Part shown: positions 42,601 through 50,532 of the stretch, one piece after another | How the letters are laid out: the number at the start of each line of letters is the position of its first letter | Position numbering within the stretch: the first letter of the stretch is position 1 | The notes under the pieces: model-generated | What the model was told of the DNA's origin: nothing | What the model saw: only the letters and a program-made list of their open reading frames with translations | Databases searched by the model: none | Origin: Acidimicrobiaceae bacterium | Lineage (GTDB): Bacteria > Actinomycetota > Acidimicrobiia > Acidimicrobiales > Ilumatobacteraceae | DNA length: 64,000 bases | Assembly (NCBI GenBank): GCA_020637235.1 | Contig: JACJWG010000008.1 | Coordinates: forward strand, 124,001 to 188,000 | Reading direction: 5' to 3' | Program-made: the position numbers and the translations under genes

Positions 42601-43269
42601 ATGTCCGACATCGCCGCGCCAGCCACCAACTGGAACCTCGCCGACATCTACGAAGCGGTTGCCGCAGCCGTGCCTGATCGGCCCTGCCAGATCCACGGCG
42701 ACCGTGTCATCAGCTGGGGCGAATTCGACCGGCGGGCCGCTGCGCTGGCGGCCGACTTCGTGGCGGCGGGCATCGGTCAGGGTGCGAAGGTGGCGTGCTA
42801 TCTCTACAACGGCCTCGAGTACCTCGAGACGATGACTGCTGCGTTCAAGGTGTCGATGGCGCCGGTGAACACCAACTACCGCTACGGGCCGGACGAGATC
42901 ACCTACCTGTTCGACAACGCCGACGCCGAGGCCGTCGTGTTCCATGCGTGCTTCACCGAGCTGCTGGAGGGCATCCGGGCGAACCTGCCGAAGGTGAAGC
43001 GCTGGATCGTCGCCGCCGACGAGACCGGCGTCGGCCCGGACTGGGCGGCGCGCTACGAGGACGTGGTCACGAGCGGTGCCACACCGTCGACCTCGTGGGA
43101 GCGCAGCGGCGACGACCTGCTGCTGCTGTACACGGGCGGCACCACGGGCATGCCGAAGGGCGTGATGTGGCGCCAGGACGACCTGTTCAACGTGCTCGGC
43201 GGGGGCGGCAATGCGGTGCTCGGCATCCCGGCCGCGAGCGGCATCCCCGAGATCGTCGAAAGCGAGTGA
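42601..43269 (+). CDS. acyl-CoA synthetase, N-terminal half (split or frameshifted gene)
   Basis: 222 residues: NWNLADIYEAVAAAVPDRPC, NGLEYLETMTAAFKVSMAPVN and the AMP-binding P-loop LLLLYTGGTTGMPKGVMWRQ of the ANL superfamily (FadD-like). The frame stops at TGA 43267-43269 in the middle of the adenylation domain. Homologous sequence continues at once in the minus-1 frame. A GGGGGGA precedes ATG 42601. Either a single-base deletion has broken the gene or the two halves are made separately (see next entry). Confidence 0.85.
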   Translation: MSDIAAPATNWNLADIYEAVAAAVPDRPCQIHGDRVISWGEFDRRAAALAADFVAAGIGQGAKVACYLYNGLEYLETMTAAFKVSMAPVNTNYRYGPDEITYLFDNADAEAVVFHACFTELLEGIRANLPKVKRWIVAADETGVGPDWAARYEDVVTSGATPSTSWERSGDDLLLLYTGGTTGMPKGVMWRQDDLFNVLGGGGNAVLGIPAASGIPEIVESE

Positions 43270-44258
43270 CCGCGGCACCGGCGGGCATGGTGACGATGAG
43301 CGCGGCCCCGCTGATGCACGGCACCGGCCAGTTCTCGGCACTCAACGCGCTCGCGAGCGGCGGTTGCGTCGTGACGCTCGTGAACCGCAAGTTCGACGTC
43401 GTCGAGTTGTTCGAGACGATCCAGCACCGGAAGGTGAACAACCTGATCATCGTCGGGCAGGCCTTCGCCGGACCGATGCTCGATCAGCTCGAGGAGGACC
43501 CCGGACGGTTCGACACGTCGAGCCTGCTGATGATGGTGTCGTCCGGCGTGATGTGGAGCAAGGAGAACAAGGCGGGTCTGCTGAAGCACATCCCGCAGGT
43601 GGCGCTGTTCGACAGCTTCGGTTCGTCGGAAGCCGTCGGTATGGGTGGCTCGGTGAGCGTGGCCGGCCAGGCCGAGCAGACCGCGCGCTTCGCGCTCGGC
43701 GCCAACTGCGCGGTGTTCACCGACGACGGACGCCGCGTGGAGCCCGGCTCAGGCGAGCAGGGGATGGTCGCCGTCGGCGGGTTCATCCCGCTCGGCTACT
43801 ACAAGGACGAGGCCAAGACGGCTGCCACGTTCCGCACCTACGAAGGCCGGCGGTGGAGTGTGCCGGGCGACTTCGCCGAGGTGAACTCCGACGGCAGCCT
43901 GAAGTTGCTCGGACGTGGGTCGGTGTGCATCAACACCGGTGGCGAGAAGGTGTTCCCCGAGGAGGTCGAGGAGGCGTTGAAGACGCATCCGCTGGTGCGT
44001 GACGCCGTGGCGGTCGGCCTGCCCGATCCGCGCTTCGGCGAGACGATCTGTGCGGTGGTGGAGGCCGAGGACGGGGCGTCACCGTCGCTCGCCGAGTTGA
44101 GCGAGCACGTGAAGCAGCACCTCGCCGCGTACAAGGCCCCCCGCAACCTCGTGCTCGTCGACACCATCGGTCGCGCCCCGAACGGCAAGGTGGACTACAA
44201 GCGGCTGAAGGGGCACGCGGTCGACACCGTGGGTGCCACCAAGGGCATCGGTCAGTGA
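43266..44258 (+). CDS. acyl-CoA synthetase, C-terminal half (overlapping frame)
   Basis: 330 residues if started at GTG 43266, which overlaps the previous stop as GTGA. It contains APLMHGTGQFSALNALASGG, LFDSFGSSEAVGMGG (A5), RRWSVPGDFAEVNSDGSLKL (A7), GRGSVCINTGGEKVFPEEVEEAL (A8) and PNGKVDYKRL with the A10 lysine. Together the halves give a complete ANL enzyme of about 550 residues; neither half alone holds both the P-loop and the A10 lysine. The perfect GTGA junction permits translational coupling, but a recent frameshift or a read error is simpler. The stop again overlaps the next start by four bases. Confidence 0.8.
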   Translation: MTAAPAGMVTMSAAPLMHGTGQFSALNALASGGCVVTLVNRKFDVVELFETIQHRKVNNLIIVGQAFAGPMLDQLEEDPGRFDTSSLLMMVSSGVMWSKENKAGLLKHIPQVALFDSFGSSEAVGMGGSVSVAGQAEQTARFALGANCAVFTDDGRRVEPGSGEQGMVAVGGFIPLGYYKDEAKTAATFRTYEGRRWSVPGDFAEVNSDGSLKLLGRGSVCINTGGEKVFPEEVEEALKTHPLVRDAVAVGLPDPRFGETICAVVEAEDGASPSLAELSEHVKQHLAAYKAPRNLVLVDTIGRAPNGKVDYKRLKGHAVDTVGATKGIGQ

Positions 44259-45112
44259 GCGCTGCCGGCCTGCGCGCCCGGCTCGCGGCCGGCGAGAGCG
44301 TTCTCATGCCCGGGGTGTGGGACGCGATCACGGCGAAGCTGTGCGCGCAGGCCGGTTGCACGACGGTGTTCCTGTCCGGATACGCGGTGAGCGGCACGCT
44401 GCTCGGTGTACCCGACTTCGGGCTCCTCACCCAGACCGAGATGGCCGAGGTGGCCCGGCGGGTGTGCCGAACGGTGCCCGGCCTGGACGTGGTGGTCGAC
44501 GCCGACACGGGCTACGGCAACCCGCTCAACACGATCCGCACCGTCGAGTTGTGGGAGCACGCCGGTGCGGCCGGCATGTTCCTGGAGGACCAGGTGTGGC
44601 CGAAGCGGTGTGGGCACATGGCGGGCAAGGCGGTGATCGATCGTGACGACTGGCTGATGAAGCTGCGCGCCGCGTGCGATCACCGCGACTCGATCCATGT
44701 GACGGCCCGCACCGACGCGCGCGCGGCGATCGGGTTGGACGAGGCCATCGAGCGGGCGAAGATGGCCCGCGACACCGGTGTGGATGCGCTGTTCGTGGAG
44801 GCCCCCGAGTCGGTCGACGAGATGGAGCGGATCGCAGCGGCGCTGCCCGACATCACGCTGGTGGCCAACATGGTCGAGACCGGCAAGACGCCGTTGCTCA
44901 CGCCCGGCGAGCTGGCCGACCTGGGGTTCACGCTGATCGTGTCGCCGCTGAGCTTGTTGTTCAGCGCCGTGAAGGCCGTGCAGGACAGTTTGGCGACCCT
45001 GCGCGACGAGGGGTCGATGCGCGGGCACCTCGATCGGCTCGTCGATTTCCAGGCCTTCGGTGAGCTCGTCGGACTGCCCGAGCACTACGAGCTGGAGCAG
45101 CGCTACCGCTGA
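44255..45112 (+). CDS. isocitrate lyase / PEP mutase family protein
   Basis: 285 residues, TIM-barrel. VLMPGVWDAITAKLCAQAG, VDADTGYGNPLNTIRTV (metal-binding D-x-D-T-G-Y-G) and LEDQVWPKRCGHMAGKAV (K-R/K-C-G-H catalytic loop) are the family signatures, closest to 2-methylisocitrate lyase and carboxyphosphonoenolpyruvate mutase types. With the CoA ligase upstream (GTGA overlap) it may act on an activated organic acid; this is inference. Confidence 0.88.
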   Translation: MSAAGLRARLAAGESVLMPGVWDAITAKLCAQAGCTTVFLSGYAVSGTLLGVPDFGLLTQTEMAEVARRVCRTVPGLDVVVDADTGYGNPLNTIRTVELWEHAGAAGMFLEDQVWPKRCGHMAGKAVIDRDDWLMKLRAACDHRDSIHVTARTDARAAIGLDEAIERAKMARDTGVDALFVEAPESVDEMERIAAALPDITLVANMVETGKTPLLTPGELADLGFTLIVSPLSLLFSAVKAVQDSLATLRDEGSMRGHLDRLVDFQAFGELVGLPEHYELEQRYR

Positions 45113-45118
45113 GCCGCC

Positions 45119-45155
45119 GTTGCGACATGAATGGATAGTGATACGATCCATTCAT
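45119..45155 (+). promoter_or_regulatory. promoter with overlapping palindromic operator
   Basis: TTGCGA (45119-45124), 17 bp, TACGAT (45142-45147), six bases, ATG 45154: a leaderless sigma-70-type promoter. ATGAATGGAT (45127-45136) and ATCCATTCAT (45146-45155) form a perfect 10-bp inverted repeat with a 9-bp centre covering the spacer, the minus-10 box and the start codon, ideal for repression. Confidence 0.65.
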
Positions 45156-45600
45156 GCGAACCCTGCTGCTCACCCTGCACCTCGTCGGCGTCGCGGCGTG
45201 GCTCGGCGCCAACCTCGTCCAGCTCTCGCTCGGACGGTTCTACGCAGCGCAGGGTGTCGAGGCCCGTCTCGCGTGGCTCCGAGCCACCACGCTGCTCGCG
45301 CAGCGCTACTACAACGCCGCCGGCACACTGATCGGCGTGAGCGGTGTGCTGCTCGTGCTCGACGGTGGATGGTCGTGGGGGAGTGGTTTCGTCTGGATCG
45401 GCATCGCGGTGCTGGTGATCGGCGGCGTGCTGGGCGCGGTCGAGTTCGTGCCCACGGGACGCCACCTGGCGGAGGCGCTGCGTGCCGGGGCCGCCGAGCG
45501 GATCCGTGCGCTCGACCGGCGGGCTGTCGGCTTCGCAGTGCTGGACACCTCGCTGGTGGTGCTCGCCGTGGTCGCGATGGTGCACAAATGGGGCGCCTGA
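45154..45600 (+). CDS. four-helix integral membrane protein (DUF2269-like)
   Basis: 148 residues with four hydrophobic helices: MRTLLLTLHLVGVAAWLGAN, AAGTLIGVSGVLLVLDGGW, FVWIGIAVLVIGGVLGAVEF and AVLDTSLVVLAVVAMVHKWG. The first-helix H-x-x-x-x-x-W-x-G pattern recalls DUF2269/CopD-like small membrane proteins. Function unknown. Its expression is probably controlled by the operator overlapping its start. Confidence 0.75.
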   Translation: MRTLLLTLHLVGVAAWLGANLVQLSLGRFYAAQGVEARLAWLRATTLLAQRYYNAAGTLIGVSGVLLVLDGGWSWGSGFVWIGIAVLVIGGVLGAVEFVPTGRHLAEALRAGAAERIRALDRRAVGFAVLDTSLVVLAVVAMVHKWGA

Positions 45601-45628
45601 GCGGTGCCGCGCCGCTAGCATCCTCGCC

Positions 45629-45800
45629 CGACACGCATCACGAGTGAACCCGTCGCGGGCCTGCCTGCGATCGGGATCCGGCAACCGGGGAGGAAGCCCC
45701 ACGGTGCCTGCCCGCCTCCGGCGGGGATGTGGCCCTGGCGTCCGCGGGGCAACGGTGCTTCCCGCTCGCGGTGCTGCCACAGGTGCAGGCGCACTCGCCC
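45629..45800 (+). ncRNA. SAM-sensing riboswitch (SAM-IV/SAM-I superfamily) upstream of metX
   Basis: A 230-bp untranslated leader begins after a minus-10-like TAGCAT (45616-45621). It contains ATCACGAGTGAACCC, GGATCCGGCAACCGGGG and CCACGGTGCCTGCC, the kink-turn-less GGCAAC ... GGTGCC core expected for actinobacterial S-box/SAM-IV aptamers, followed by a second GGGGCAACGGTGC hairpin region. The gene it precedes, metX, is a classical SAM-riboswitch target. Exact 5' and 3' limits are estimates; subclass (IV versus I) is not resolved by eye. Confidence 0.75.
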
Positions 45801-45833
45801 GATCGGCGAGGCGGGACGAAAGGGACCTAGACG

Positions 45834-47006
45834 ATGAGCGCAGAGCTCCCGGTCACCGGTGCGTGGCGTCCGGGCGACCCGCCGGGTCATCGGCGCTTCC
45901 TCACCTTCCCGCACGAGCGGCCGTTCGCACTCGACACCGGCACCACGCTGCAGGACGTCACCATCGCCTACGAGACATGGGGTCGTCTGGATGCGAACGC
46001 GAGCAACGCGATCCTCGTCTGCCACGCCTGGACCGGCGACAGCCACGCGGCCGGCCCCGACGGTGTCGGCCACCCGTCGGCGGGCTGGTGGGACGAGCTG
46101 ATCGGGCCGGGTCGCGCGATCGACACGGACCGTTGGTTCGTGGTGTGTTCGAACGTGCTCGGGGGCTGCCAGGGGAGCACCGGCCCGGCGAGCCCGCATC
46201 CGGTGGACGGCTTGCCGTACGGCAGTCGCTTTCCGGTGGTCACCATCCGCGACATGGTGCGCGCCCAGGCGCGGCTGGCCAACCACCTCGGCGTCGACGT
46301 GTGGCACAGCGTGATCGGGGGCTCGATGGGTGGGATGCAGGTGCTCGAGTGGGCGATCACGTTCCCGCAGCGAGTGCGTTCGATCGTGCCGATCGCGACG
46401 TGCGCGCAGGCCACCGCGCAGCAGATCGCATGGGGTGCGATCGGCCGGCGTGCGATCCGGCTCGATCCCCGCTGGAGCGGCGGCGACTATTACGACGCAT
46501 CGCCCGGGGAGGGGCCGTCGGAGGGGCTCGCGGTCGCTCGGATGGTGGCGCAGGTGACCTTCCGCAGCGACAACGTCTTCACGGATCGGTTCGGTCGCGA
46601 GCTCGCCGATGGCAGCGAGTTGAACGGCCGGCTCGACCTGTGGCAGCGATTCGAGGTGGAGCGCTATCTCGACCATCACGGCGACAAGCTCATCCGGCGC
46701 TTCGACACCAACAGCTATCTGGTGATCGGCAAGGCGATGGATCTCCACGACGTCGGTCGTGGCCGAGGCGGGCTGCGTGCCGCCATGGGGCGCGTCCGGG
46801 TGCCGACGCTCACGTTGGGCATCTGGAGCGACATGCTCTACCCGGCCTATCAGCAGCGTCAGATCCGCGACCTGCTGGTCGAGCACTCGGTGCCGGCCGA
46901 GTACGTCGAGATCGACTCGCCGCACGGGCACGACGCGTTCCTCATCGAGTTCGATCAGGTGGCTGCCCCGATCGCCGGCTTCCTGGATCGGGTGACGTCG
47001 GCCTGA
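45834..47006 (+). CDS. metX: homoserine O-acetyltransferase MetX
   Basis: 390 residues, alpha/beta hydrolase fold. VTIAYETWGRL, VCHAWTGDSHAAG, CSNVLGGCQGSTGPASP, the nucleophile elbow VIGGSMGGMQ (Ser), LGIWSDMLYPAYQQRQ (Asp) and SPHGHDAFL (His) are all present. It acetylates (or succinylates, by close paralogs) homoserine, the entry to methionine synthesis. The preceding SAM riboswitch explains its control. metY is not adjacent. An AAAGGGAC lies before ATG 45834. Confidence 0.95.
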   Translation: MSAELPVTGAWRPGDPPGHRRFLTFPHERPFALDTGTTLQDVTIAYETWGRLDANASNAILVCHAWTGDSHAAGPDGVGHPSAGWWDELIGPGRAIDTDRWFVVCSNVLGGCQGSTGPASPHPVDGLPYGSRFPVVTIRDMVRAQARLANHLGVDVWHSVIGGSMGGMQVLEWAITFPQRVRSIVPIATCAQATAQQIAWGAIGRRAIRLDPRWSGGDYYDASPGEGPSEGLAVARMVAQVTFRSDNVFTDRFGRELADGSELNGRLDLWQRFEVERYLDHHGDKLIRRFDTNSYLVIGKAMDLHDVGRGRGGLRAAMGRVRVPTLTLGIWSDMLYPAYQQRQIRDLLVEHSVPAEYVEIDSPHGHDAFLIEFDQVAAPIAGFLDRVTSA

Positions 47007-47045
47007 CGCCCGGCGGTGCCGCGACCCAGCGGATCAGCGGTCGGA

Positions 47046-47453
47046 TCAGCGGTCGGATCCGCGGCGGTCGGCGATGTCGCGCAACGTGGGCACGATCGGG
47101 CTCGTGGCCGGCACACGGACGGCCAGCATCGCCGGCCGGTGCTGGGCGTCGTGGCCCCGCAGCAGGAAAACGGCGCGGCGGCGGGGCGGATCGTCGCTCT
47201 CGGCGACGAGTCGCCACGCGCTCATGCGGCGCCGGAAGAGCTTGCGCTGGTCGACCAGCAATTCCCCCGTGGGCTCGACGAGGATCTTGGTCTCGCGGAA
47301 CCGGCCGACGGGCTCGCCCTGTTCGGTGAGCAGTTGGGCGTTGCAGATGAACCGGGAGCGATCCTTCGACACCCAGTGGGGTTCGATGCGGAAGCCGACC
47401 CATGCCAGGAACACCATCACGGCCACGGCGAGGGCGAGCCAGACGTACTCCAT
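47046..47453 (-). CDS. membrane-anchored hypothetical protein
   Basis: 135 residues: one N-terminal helix EYVWLALAVAVMVFLAWVGF, then a basic soluble domain (HWVSKDRSRFICNAQLLTEQ, ETKILVEPTGELLVDQRKLF, RRAVFLLRGHD). Not recognised. The coding 3' end runs into a short tandem repeat of GGTCGGATCAGC around 47029-47055, between it and metX. Confidence 0.65.
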   Translation of the reverse strand: MEYVWLALAVAVMVFLAWVGFRIEPHWVSKDRSRFICNAQLLTEQGEPVGRFRETKILVEPTGELLVDQRKLFRRRMSAWRLVAESDDPPRRRAVFLLRGHDAQHRPAMLAVRVPATSPIVPTLRDIADRRGSDR

Positions 47454-47575
47454 CGAGGCATCTTGTCACGGCGCGCTCCGTGGGGTGGGGTGATCGACGT
47501 CGCATTGAGTGACCGCGGTCGCGCCCTTGCGGTGCGCGAGAATGTTCCGATGCTCCGTCGGTCGCACGTCCCCTC

Positions 47576-48193
47576 ATGCTGAGGCCGGGCTTGGGCGTGC
47601 TCGGGGCCGAACTCACCGAGACCGAGACCACGGTGCGGGTGTTCCTCGCGTCCGGTGGGCTCGTGGTCCTCGGGCTGGCGCTGTTGTTGTTCACGATCCG
47701 ATGGTGGCGGGGCACCCGACCCGAGCCACCTGCACTCGCTCCGCTCGAGGTGATGGGCGAGCGGCGGTGGAAGAGCGCGCAACGCTCGGAGCGTGCCCGG
47801 CTGCTCGACACGTTCCGACCGGAGGGCGCTCGCGCGACCGGCGGCGCAGTGCCCGAGCCGGTGGATCTGACGGTGCTGGCCAGTCGGACGCCGCCGAGCT
47901 TCGACGACCTTCGCGATCCCGTCGACGCGGCCGAGGTGCCGCCGATCGATCCGGAGGCCGCCGAGCTGGCCGCCGCGGAGGAGACGGACGCGGAGGAGAC
48001 GGCCGCGGAGGAGACGGCCGCGGAGGAGACGCCCGCCGAGGAGACGCCGGACGCGACCACGGCGATGCCATCGCCGGATGCCACCACGATCGCGATGACC
48101 CGCCCCGACGAGACCGTCGCGATGACCCGCCCCGACGAAACCGTCGCGATGACCCGCCCCGACGAGACCGTGCCGTCGGGCCGCCACGACTGA
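47576..48193 (+). CDS. single-pass membrane protein with Glu- and Thr/Asp-rich tandem repeats
   Basis: 205 residues: short N-terminus, one membrane helix VFLASGGLVVLGLALLLFTI, a basic cytosolic stretch, then a low-complexity tail with five E-E-T-x-A type units and three copies of MTRPDETVA. No catalytic motif. The tail is probably a disordered, acidic spacer whose repeat number may vary between strains. Confidence 0.65.
   Translation: MLRPGLGVLGAELTETETTVRVFLASGGLVVLGLALLLFTIRWWRGTRPEPPALAPLEVMGERRWKSAQRSERARLLDTFRPEGARATGGAVPEPVDLTVLASRTPPSFDDLRDPVDAAEVPPIDPEAAELAAAEETDAEETAAEETAAEETPAEETPDATTAMPSPDATTIAMTRPDETVAMTRPDETVAMTRPDETVPSGRHD
47975..48172 (+). repeat. 15-bp and 27-bp in-frame tandem repeats
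   Basis: A GCGGAGGAGACGGMC unit of 15 bp repeats four to five times at 47975-48046. A GCGATGACCCGCCCCGACGA-containing 27-bp unit repeats three times at 48092-48118, 48119-48145 and 48146-48172 with a single silent change. Both keep the reading frame of the surrounding gene. Confidence 0.9.
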
Positions 48194-48241
48194 CCGACGT
48201 CGAGCCGGGCCACGGGCCGCCCGTACGGGTACCGTGGTCGC

Positions 48242-48472
48242 ATGGCACAAGGTCTCGACATCGATGCGATGATCGCCCGCTACCGTGAGCGCGCCGCTGC
48301 CGTGCGCAAGCGCCCCCTGCCCCCGGTGGCCGGCGAGGAACGGCAGGCGTTCATCGCCCAGGCGAACACCGATTTCATGGACTTCGCGATCATCGGCGAC
48401 GCAGAGGGCACGATCGAGGACGGCATCCTCACCCTGCGGGTCGACCTGCGCCCCGCCGACCAGCGCGGCTGA
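48242..48472 (+). CDS. small hypothetical protein
   Basis: 76 residues, MAQGLDIDAMIARYRERAAA, then QAFIAQANTDFMDFAIIGDA and EDGILTLRVDLRPADQ. Fold appears alpha/beta. Not recognised, but the composition is coding-like and TACCGT lies six bases before ATG 48242. The tRNA-Gly gene follows 72 bp later. Confidence 0.65.
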   Translation: MAQGLDIDAMIARYRERAAAVRKRPLPPVAGEERQAFIAQANTDFMDFAIIGDAEGTIEDGILTLRVDLRPADQRG

Positions 48473-48544
48473 GCAGGTGGGAGCGCTTTTCCGGATCGGG
48501 TTGTCCGCTCACGGAGTGAGGTCGCTATCATCTCTCAGCGCATT

Positions 48545-48617
48545 GCGGATGTGGCTCAGTTGGTAGAGCATCACCTTGCCAAGGTGAGGGTCGCGAGTTC
48601 GAGTCTCGTCATCCGCT
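48545..48617 (+). tRNA. tRNA-Gly (GCC)
   Basis: 73 nt, acceptor GCGGATG pairs with CATCCGC, D-arm GGCTCAGTTGGTAGAGC, anticodon loop CTTGCCAAG with GCC, T-arm GCGAGTTCGAGTCTCG, discriminator T. The 3' half serves as the attachment site of the island: the last 48 bases of this region (48574-48621) recur at three downstream places. Confidence 0.95.
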
Positions 48618-48621
48618 CTGA
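48574..48621 (+). repeat. att repeat, tRNA-proximal copy (attL)
   Basis: CCTTGCCAAGGTGAGGGTCG through CCGCTCTGA, 48 nt covering the anticodon loop to just past the tRNA 3' end. Identical copies at 57208-57255, 58974-59021 and 59900-59947 lack the 5' half of the tRNA, so they are displaced tRNA ends, not genes. Confidence 0.9.
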
Positions 48622-48632
48622 AGAAAGTCCAG

Positions 48633-48668
48633 GTCAGCGGCCCCGAGAGGGGTCGCTGATCTGCTTTT
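48633..48668 (+). terminator. rho-independent terminator after tRNA-Gly
   Basis: GTCAGCGGCCCC, loop GAGA, GGGGTCGCTGAT (one G-U), followed by CTGCTTTT. Ends the tRNA transcript before the integrase. Confidence 0.8.
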
Positions 48669-48747
48669 CCGGCCAGCCGGTCTACTATCCCGCTCTACTA
48701 TCGGTCCGGTTTTCGGACCCTCCGACGTGGTGGGACGGAGGTGGCGC

Positions 48748-49953
48748 ATGGCTCGACAGGGCAAGCGGCAGGGCGCGGCGGCGTCGAAGCAGCCGGCGGG
48801 ACGGCACGGTCCTCGGCGCGAGAAGGGGAGCGGTGGGCTCACGCTCGTGCGGCCAGGCGTGTGGCGTGTCGACATCGAATACGCCCGTGACCCGGTGACG
48901 GGTCGACGCCGGCGCGTGAGCCGAACGGTGCAGGGCACCCGGCGTGACGCAGAGGCGGCACTCGCTCGCCTGCGAGTCGCCGACGTGGAGAAGCGGCTGC
49001 CTCGTGGCGGCACGTCGGCCAAGTCGGTTCGGGCGGCGTTCGATCTGTACCTCGAGGCGGCTGCGGCCGGGACGATCGTGCTGGCGCCTCGGACGCTCGT
49101 GACGTCGCGGTCGGCGGCGAACACGATGTGCCGGATGCTGTTGCCCGGTGATCGGCCGTTCGGCACGATCGCGCTCAGCCGCCTCACGTGGCAGGAGATC
49201 GAGCAGATGTACGCCGCGATGCGGGCAGAGGAGCTCGGCGTCGATTGGGTGCGGCGGTGTGCCACGGTGCTCACACGCTCGCTCGACTTCGCCCGCAAGC
49301 GCGGGCTGATCGACTCGAACCCGTCGAAGGACGCGACCCGCCCTCGGGGTAGCCGGTCGAAGCCGGTATCGCCCGCCATGGCGGAGGTGCGTGCGTTGCT
49401 CGACCGGGCTCGGGCGATCGATCCGGAGCTCGCTGACGCCGTGACCGTGCTCGCGGGTACGGGGATGCGCAAGGCCGAGCTGTTGGGCCTGCAGTGGTGG
49501 GCCGTCGATCTCGACCGTCGGGAGGTGCACCTCGCGTGGGCGATCTCGGATGGTGGGCCGGGTGTGAAGGTCGTGCGCAAGGAGACGAAGCGGAGCGACT
49601 GGCGTGACGTGCCGCTCACGTCGCAGGTGGCCGATGCGCTCCGTCGCCAGCACGATCGTGCCGTTGAGCGGGGCGTCGTCGGACCGTCGGACTACGTGTT
49701 CCCCGGCACTCCGGATCCGTCGGTGCCGATCCGGCCGGACACGTTCGCCGATCGCTGGCTGGCGTGCCGGGGTGATTCACCGGTGACGCTGTTGCAGCTG
49801 CGTCACTTCGTCGCGACCACGATGCTCGACGCCGGGGAGTCGTACCGCACGGTGGCCGACATCCTCGGCAACAGCGAGAACACGTTGCGTCTGCACTACG
49901 ACGGCCGCACCGACGTCGGCAAGCGCCGGGCGATCGAGGCTCTGGCGTTCTAG
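48748..49953 (+). CDS. int: tyrosine recombinase (island integrase)
   Basis: 401 residues: N-terminal arm-binding region, SAM-like core-binding domain (about 90-185), catalytic domain 200-401. Arg I is R241 in TGMRKAELLGLQW, the second Arg R352 in LLQLRHFVATTMLDAGE, the nucleophile Y384 in TLRLHYDG. The usual H-x-x-R His is Leu and the GH of box II is GN (DILGNSEN), so two catalytic His are missing; either a tolerated variant or loss of activity. ATG 48748 follows GGAGG by six bases. It lies next to its tRNA target. A 170-bp near-copy of codons for residues 179-234 is found at 59953-60122. Confidence 0.93.
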   Translation: MARQGKRQGAAASKQPAGRHGPRREKGSGGLTLVRPGVWRVDIEYARDPVTGRRRRVSRTVQGTRRDAEAALARLRVADVEKRLPRGGTSAKSVRAAFDLYLEAAAAGTIVLAPRTLVTSRSAANTMCRMLLPGDRPFGTIALSRLTWQEIEQMYAAMRAEELGVDWVRRCATVLTRSLDFARKRGLIDSNPSKDATRPRGSRSKPVSPAMAEVRALLDRARAIDPELADAVTVLAGTGMRKAELLGLQWWAVDLDRREVHLAWAISDGGPGVKVVRKETKRSDWRDVPLTSQVADALRRQHDRAVERGVVGPSDYVFPGTPDPSVPIRPDTFADRWLACRGDSPVTLLQLRHFVATTMLDAGESYRTVADILGNSENTLRLHYDGRTDVGKRRAIEALAF

Positions 49954-50159
49954 AACTCGAGTGGCCCGGCCTGTGCGAGGAACGCCTCGATCGCCTCTAC
50001 GGGCACGAGGATCCGGCTTCGCAGCTTGACCGCCGGCAGCTGGCCGGTGCGCACGCACTCGTAGGCAGTGCTCTTCGAGACCCCGAGGATCTCGGCGACC
50101 TCGCGCACGCTATATGTGCGTGCCGATGGGCGAGGTCGTGACAGCGAGTCGTGAGCCAT
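49950..50159 (-). CDS. excisionase-type helix-turn-helix protein (AlpA/Xis-like)
   Basis: 69 residues with the MerR-like winged helix of excisionases: RTYSVREVAEILGVSKSTAY then ECVRTGQLPAVKLRSRILVP and VEAIEAFLAQ. It presumably directs excision with the integrase. AGGAGG lies five bases before ATG 50159. Its stop and the integrase stop share the palindromic CTAG at 49950-49953, so the two genes are convergent with overlapping ends. Confidence 0.85.
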   Translation of the reverse strand: MAHDSLSRPRPSARTYSVREVAEILGVSKSTAYECVRTGQLPAVKLRSRILVPVEAIEAFLAQAGPLEF

Positions 50160-50532
50160 GAATCCTCCTGTGTTCCGGTGAGAAGCCCCGAGCGGCGCGA
50201 TCCGCCGGTGTAGGTACAAATGGACAGCGGTCGGGCGCTTCGGTGAAAAGTCGTCGGGTCGACGTGGCCGTGCACTCGTCTGTCGTGGCTCTCTGCGACT
50301 CGCTCGGATGGGTTCGCCGCGCCCCATTGGCTGGAGCACGAAGGCCCAGTCCAGCGGCATCTGAGGCGTCTCGACGCCGCGTGCACCGCCTCGGTGATCT
50401 TCTGTGAAGGAAACAGACCCTTGGAGGAGCGAGTCGGGTGTGAACCTGGGGTCGATCGACCGGAGGTCGATCGAAGGTCTCGAGCTTGGCGTCGTGAGGG
50501 GCTGTCAGGATGGGTCGATGCAGGGGGAGTCC
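50160..50532. other. 373-bp interval without a gene; GGTCGATCGA repeats
   Basis: No convincing frame. GGTCGATCGACC (50451-50462) is a perfect 12-bp palindrome and GGTCGATCGA recurs at 50466-50475, 15 bp on, upstream of the DJ-1-like gene. It could be an operator or recombinase arm site. The rest shows nothing recognisable. Confidence 0.4.

Noticed and set aside
48092..48172. CRISPR or regulatory iterons
   Set aside because: Contiguous in-frame coding repeats without spacers.
50404..50532. Upstream extension of the DJ-1-like frame
   Set aside because: Non-family sequence containing the GGTCGATCGA repeats; a good ribosome binding site precedes ATG 50533.
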